Assembly (NCBI RefSeq): GCF_001904725.1
Contig: NZ_MRCE01000012.1
Location: forward strand, 124,001 to 188,000
Reading direction: 5' to 3'
DNA: 64,000 bases
Origin: Phormidium ambiguum IAM M-71
GTDB lineage: Bacteria > Cyanobacteriota > Cyanobacteriia > Cyanobacteriales > Aerosakkonemataceae
Numbering within the stretch: position 1 is the first letter of the stretch; the number at the start of each line of letters is the position of its first letter. Below, in pieces: positions 61,670 to 64,000 of the stretch. The notes beneath the pieces are model-generated. The model was not told where the DNA came from. It saw only the letters and a program-made list of their open reading frames with translations, and did no database searches. A program made the translations under genes and the position numbers.

Positions 61670-61745
61670 TGAAAGGCGATGCGATCGCTACGCCTACGGC
61701 AGGCTACGCCAACACACATTTCACCCGACAAATGCGCTGTTAAAT
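61670..61745. repeat. Partial copy of the repeat downstream tail
   Basis: TGCGATCGCTACGCCTACGG...CGACAAATGCG matches the tail that follows both 66-bp hairpins (60765-60825 and 63037-63090) but lacks the hairpin. A short ACATTTCACCC match also occurs near 62238. Confidence 0.6.
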
Positions 61746-61813
61746 ATGGTTGGAAGAAAGAGTAATTATCATGTTATAATTAATTAGCAAAATAGCATTT
61801 TCATAGATTCGCT

Positions 61814-62035
61814 ATGTCTACCGTAGAAATCACACAAGCTATTTCCCAAATATCAGAATTATTCGATTTAGCTTTAAGTGGAGAAGAAATAATCATTACA
61901 GAAAATCAACAGCCTTTATTAAAATTAGTTTCACTTGAGCCTAAATCTCAACGTCTTCCTTTATTTGGCACGGATAAAGAAATCATATCTATTTCTGATG
62001 ATTTTGATGCACCGTTAGAGGAATTTGAAGATTAA
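61814..62035 (+). CDS. Phd/YefM-type antitoxin
   Basis: A 73-residue antitoxin: MSTVEITQAISQISELFDLA, EEIIITENQQPLLKLV, then an acidic tail (FGTDKEIISISDDFDAPLEE). The layout (Phd-like fold plus disordered toxin-binding tail, followed 2 bp later by a PIN gene) is the common VapB-VapC format. Its toxin partner is destroyed. Confidence 0.85.
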   Translation: MSTVEITQAISQISELFDLALSGEEIIITENQQPLLKLVSLEPKSQRLPLFGTDKEIISISDDFDAPLEEFED

Positions 62036-62037
62036 CG

Positions 62038-62221
62038 ATGCAATTTTTATTAGATACTCATGCACTTATTTGGTTTTTTCTGGTAATACAAAACTTAGTG
62101 ATACTGCCAGAGATTTAATAGAAGATATAAACAATATAAAATATATCGGTTAGTTGAGAATATTTCGATTATTAGTCAAGATTCTCTGTTTAATTTATAC
62201 CCAATTAATGTTGTATGGTGA
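62038..62221 (+). pseudogene. VapC-type PIN toxin with frameshift and internal deletion
   Basis: Begins MQFLLDTHALIWFF, the usual PIN start with Asp6. A T run at 62074-62079 has lost one T, shifting the frame: the next frame continues SGNTKLSDTARDLIEDINNIKYI. After a TAG the original C-terminus appears in another frame, VENISIISQDSLFNLYPINV, ending with TGA at 62219-62221. About 65 residues of the middle, including the second and third acidic residues, are missing. No active toxin can be made. Confidence 0.85.
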
Positions 62222-62269
62222 GAGTGCGAGTGGATCGGACATTTCACCCAAAAGATGCGATCGCCTCTA

Positions 62270-62629
62270 CTAATCCCCATATAACTCAGCCAAAATAGAA
62301 TTAATTTCATTCACTGTAATATCTTCTCGTTCTGATTTACTATAAATCGTCAGCAATAGAACATTGATTTCTGATTCAATCAAATAAATTAACCTATATC
62401 CAGCACTTTTACCTTTTTGGATATTACTATTTTTAGCTCTAACTTTATAAACGAAATAATCTGAACCAAATCCAGATAAGCGATCTCCAACAAAATTACC
62501 TTTCTGAATTTCCGCAATTATCGGTTCAATATCAGCACGAATATGGCGATATTTCTTTGATAAACGATACAACTCACTTTCAAATTCATTAGTAAATCTG
62601 ACTGAAATTTGATGAAAATTATTAGTCAT
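62270..62629 (-). CDS. RelE-superfamily toxin
   Basis: A 119-residue protein: ISVRFTNEFESELYRLSKKY, GDRLSGFGSDYFVYKVRAKN and KGKSAGYRLIYLIESEINVL, ending LLTIYSKSEREDI. This is the RelE/ParE-superfamily fold (typical RELE-like toxin in cyanobacteria). It overlaps the antitoxin gene by eight bases. Complete and open. Confidence 0.82.
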   Translation of the reverse strand: MTNNFHQISVRFTNEFESELYRLSKKYRHIRADIEPIIAEIQKGNFVGDRLSGFGSDYFVYKVRAKNSNIQKGKSAGYRLIYLIESEINVLLLTIYSKSEREDITVNEINSILAELYGD

Positions 62630-62870
62630 CTATTCTTTCCCATAATTGAGAAATAGGTCGAGTTTCTCCGGCTTTTACTTGTTGTAAAGAGCGTCTTAAA
62701 CTTGCTTTAATTTCTGCAACTGGTGTATCATCGGAATCGGTTTCAGATTCAGACTCATTAGTTAATAAAACAATCACTTTAACTCGACTTGGAGTAGTAA
62801 TATTTAAATTTTGGTCTAAAATTATTTGACCTTTTTCATCAATTGTTCCCATCACTTCAAAGGCTTGCAT
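62622..62870 (-). CDS. Antitoxin paired with the RelE-type toxin
   Basis: An 82-residue protein with an N-terminal AbrB-like or beta-rich part (MQAFEVMGTIDEKGQIILDQ), an acidic low-complexity segment (NESESETDSDDTP) and a helical C-terminus (AEIKASLRRSLQQVKAGE). Short, acidic and upstream-overlapping: a typical antitoxin. It gives a complete TA operon with the gene at 62270-62629. Confidence 0.8.
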   Translation of the reverse strand: MQAFEVMGTIDEKGQIILDQNLNITTPSRVKVIVLLTNESESETDSDDTPVAEIKASLRRSLQQVKAGETRPISQLWERIDD

Positions 62871-62954
62871 TGTAGTATTGCCTCAAATAGTCAAGTTAAT
62901 TAATTTCATCTTAGCAGGTGGTATTGATTTGTTAAATGTGTGATCTCCCATTTC

Positions 62955-63020
62955 GTAAGGTGCGTTAGAGTAAAAAAGTTATTGATGAGATAATTAAGTT
63001 AACTATCTGACGCACCCTAC
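62955..63020. repeat. 66-bp hairpin repeat, copy 2
   Basis: Near-identical to the copy at 60684-60749 (two C-to-T changes in the left arm and loop boundary). Same orientation. The two copies bracket a 2.2-kb block of TA genes and remnants. Confidence 0.85.
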
Positions 63021-63113
63021 AAAGTTTTTTTGTTTGATGCGATCGATACGCCTACGGCAGGCTACGCGATCGCACATTTCGCCCAACATAGGATTGTTAG
63101 TGTCTTAGGATGA

Positions 63114-64000
63114 TTACGTTAAACTTGTTTTTAGTGACTCTAATTCCCGATCGATATTTTCCAAACAAGCATTTAATAAATTTAATTGAGAACGCTTACT
63201 GCTAATATCTAAAGGCAGTTCTGGCATTTGAAAACTGATAATTCGCTCAGCTTTATCTTGATACTTTAATAACTGTTCAATCGATTCTTTACTCAAGCGA
63301 ATTAAATAATCTTTAGCAGCGTCAGTATATAGTTGTAATAGTTCATTGTGATAACTTTGTTCGGTAGTTTGTTGCTTTTCTTTGGAGAGGTTTTTATTCA
63401 AAATATAAGCAGCACTACCAACAACAGCGGCTCCCACAGGGCCACCCAAAACCCAACCTAAACCAGTAGCTACACCAACCGAAGCAGTGTCAGCCAACCC
63501 CTCAGAAGTTGTTGGTTTGTTTGGCAAATTTATTTGGGGGTGAGGGGGTAATGAAATAGAGAGAGTTTCGAGTTGAGGACGATTGAAAAAATCGCTAGCT
63601 TGTGTCACCCATTTAACAATTGATTCTTGTAATTCGACAAATTTTGGTTGCAAAAAATCTCTTTCCCAATTACTAAACTTACCTTGTTGCAATGCAGCAG
63701 TCGCTTCTGATTGATAACGATATAAAAGTGTTTGTTCATCTAGCCAGTTGCGTAATTCTAAAACGCTAGCGAGAAAACCTTGTTTAATTAGTTTCTCGGC
63801 TTTTTGTTGAATCTGAATTTTAGCATTATGTTTATTTTCCAATGCTTCTAATTCACTGGCTATACTTTGTGCTTTTGCTTGTAATAATTGTTTGATTTGA
63901 GCAGCAATTGTAATTACACGCGGTAAGCGAACATCTGCCATTTTTTCCTGTTTTGCTGCCAAAATACTTTGCAAAGCAGATTCAAAAATTACTAAACCGC
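63114..64000 (-). CDS. C-terminal part of a dynamin-like GTPase family protein (start outside window)
   Basis: The frame is open to the window edge, reading GLVIFESALQSILAAKQEKM upstream of the apparent start, so the N-terminal GTPase domain lies beyond base 64000. The visible 295 or so residues are helical coiled coil with a Gly/Ala-rich hydrophobic segment (VATGLGWVLGGPVGAAVVG) that would fit a membrane-inserting paddle, then a C-terminal coiled coil. This is the pattern of bacterial dynamin-like proteins, which remodel membranes. Without the GTPase motifs the assignment is moderate. Confidence 0.6.
   Translation of the reverse strand, partial: GLVIFESALQSILAAKQEKMADVRLPRVITIAAQIKQLLQAKAQSIASELEALENKHNAKIQIQQKAEKLIKQGFLASVLELRNWLDEQTLLYRYQSEATAALQQGKFSNWERDFLQPKFVELQESIVKWVTQASDFFNRPQLETLSISLPPHPQINLPNKPTTSEGLADTASVGVATGLGWVLGGPVGAAVVGSAAYILNKNLSKEKQQTTEQSYHNELLQLYTDAAKDYLIRLSKESIEQLLKYQDKAERIISFQMPELPLDISSKRSQLNLLNACLENIDRELESLKTSLT

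Noticed and set aside
60684-63020. Composite transposon
   Set aside because: No transposase is present and the flanking repeats are only 66 bp; excision or duplication by recombination is a simpler reading.
1-64000. tRNA, rRNA or plasmid/phage origin
   Set aside because: No sequence resembling these, and no integrase, transposase or phage structural gene was seen.

Overview
The window is from a cyanobacterium, probably filamentous or otherwise large-genomed. The signs are frequent GCGATCGC octamers (HIP1; for example 4352-4359), a haemagglutinin-CHAT fusion, STAND NTPases, many toxin-antitoxin (TA) modules, heptamer and octamer tandem repeats in spacers, and several small MITE-like families. 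No rRNA, tRNA, CRISPR array or transposase gene was seen.

Layout. (1) 1-15.2 kb: the 3' part of a giant secreted adhesin ending in a CHAT protease domain, an RluA-type pseudouridine synthase, a TspO-like membrane protein, and two ABC exporter half-transporters that look like one asymmetric heterodimer but are separated by a decayed ParD/ParE module and a VapBC-type module; then a nitroreductase. (2) 15.9-19.8 kb: two overlapping hybrid histidine kinase genes. (3) 20.4-34.1 kb: a copper/heavy-metal island. It holds a DM13 lipoprotein, a full-length plant-like phytochelatin synthase, a His-rich lipoprotein, an RND pump and adaptor, a MerR regulator, a tandem cupredoxin, a 30-residue membrane microprotein, CopA, a CopZ/Atx1 chaperone and a Cys-rich copper-storage protein. 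Four MerR-type promoters with dyads in 20-bp spacers tie much of it into one regulon. (4) 34.4-38.7 kb: azoreductase and DUF1772 genes divergent from an AraC regulator, then two adjacent RlaP-like nucleotidyltransferases. (5) 38.7-51.3 kb: a sulfur island. A YeiH-like exporter, a TauE/SafE exporter, an Mrp/ApbC Fe-S carrier, a HEAT-repeat protein, an AprB-like 2[4Fe-4S] ferredoxin and an AprA-like flavoprotein lie divergent from a LysR regulator fused to a second SsuA-type binding domain; a complete SsuABC-type importer follows. (6) 51.9-59.8 kb: a STAND NTPase lacking sensor repeats, a RelE/ParE TA pair, a VIT-vWA protein, a type IA topoisomerase and an unknown gene. (7) 60-64 kb: a genomic junkyard of gene remnants, three TA modules (one with a collapsed toxin) bracketed by near-identical 66-bp hairpin repeats, and the C-terminal part of a dynamin-like protein.

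The most unusual content is the sulfur island. An AprA/AprB-like redox pair, rare outside sulfate reducers and sulfur oxidisers, sits with its own apparent Fe-S assembly factor, exporters and sulfonate-type importer, and with a regulator that carries a paralogue of the importer's binding protein. A coherent but unproven reading is organosulfur uptake followed by sulfite handling under ligand-sensing control. The copper island combines import-independent detoxification routes: efflux across the inner membrane (CopA), RND efflux, thiol buffering (phytochelatins), cytosolic storage (Csp) and periplasmic cupredoxins.

All functional calls come from reading motifs by eye; no database search was run.
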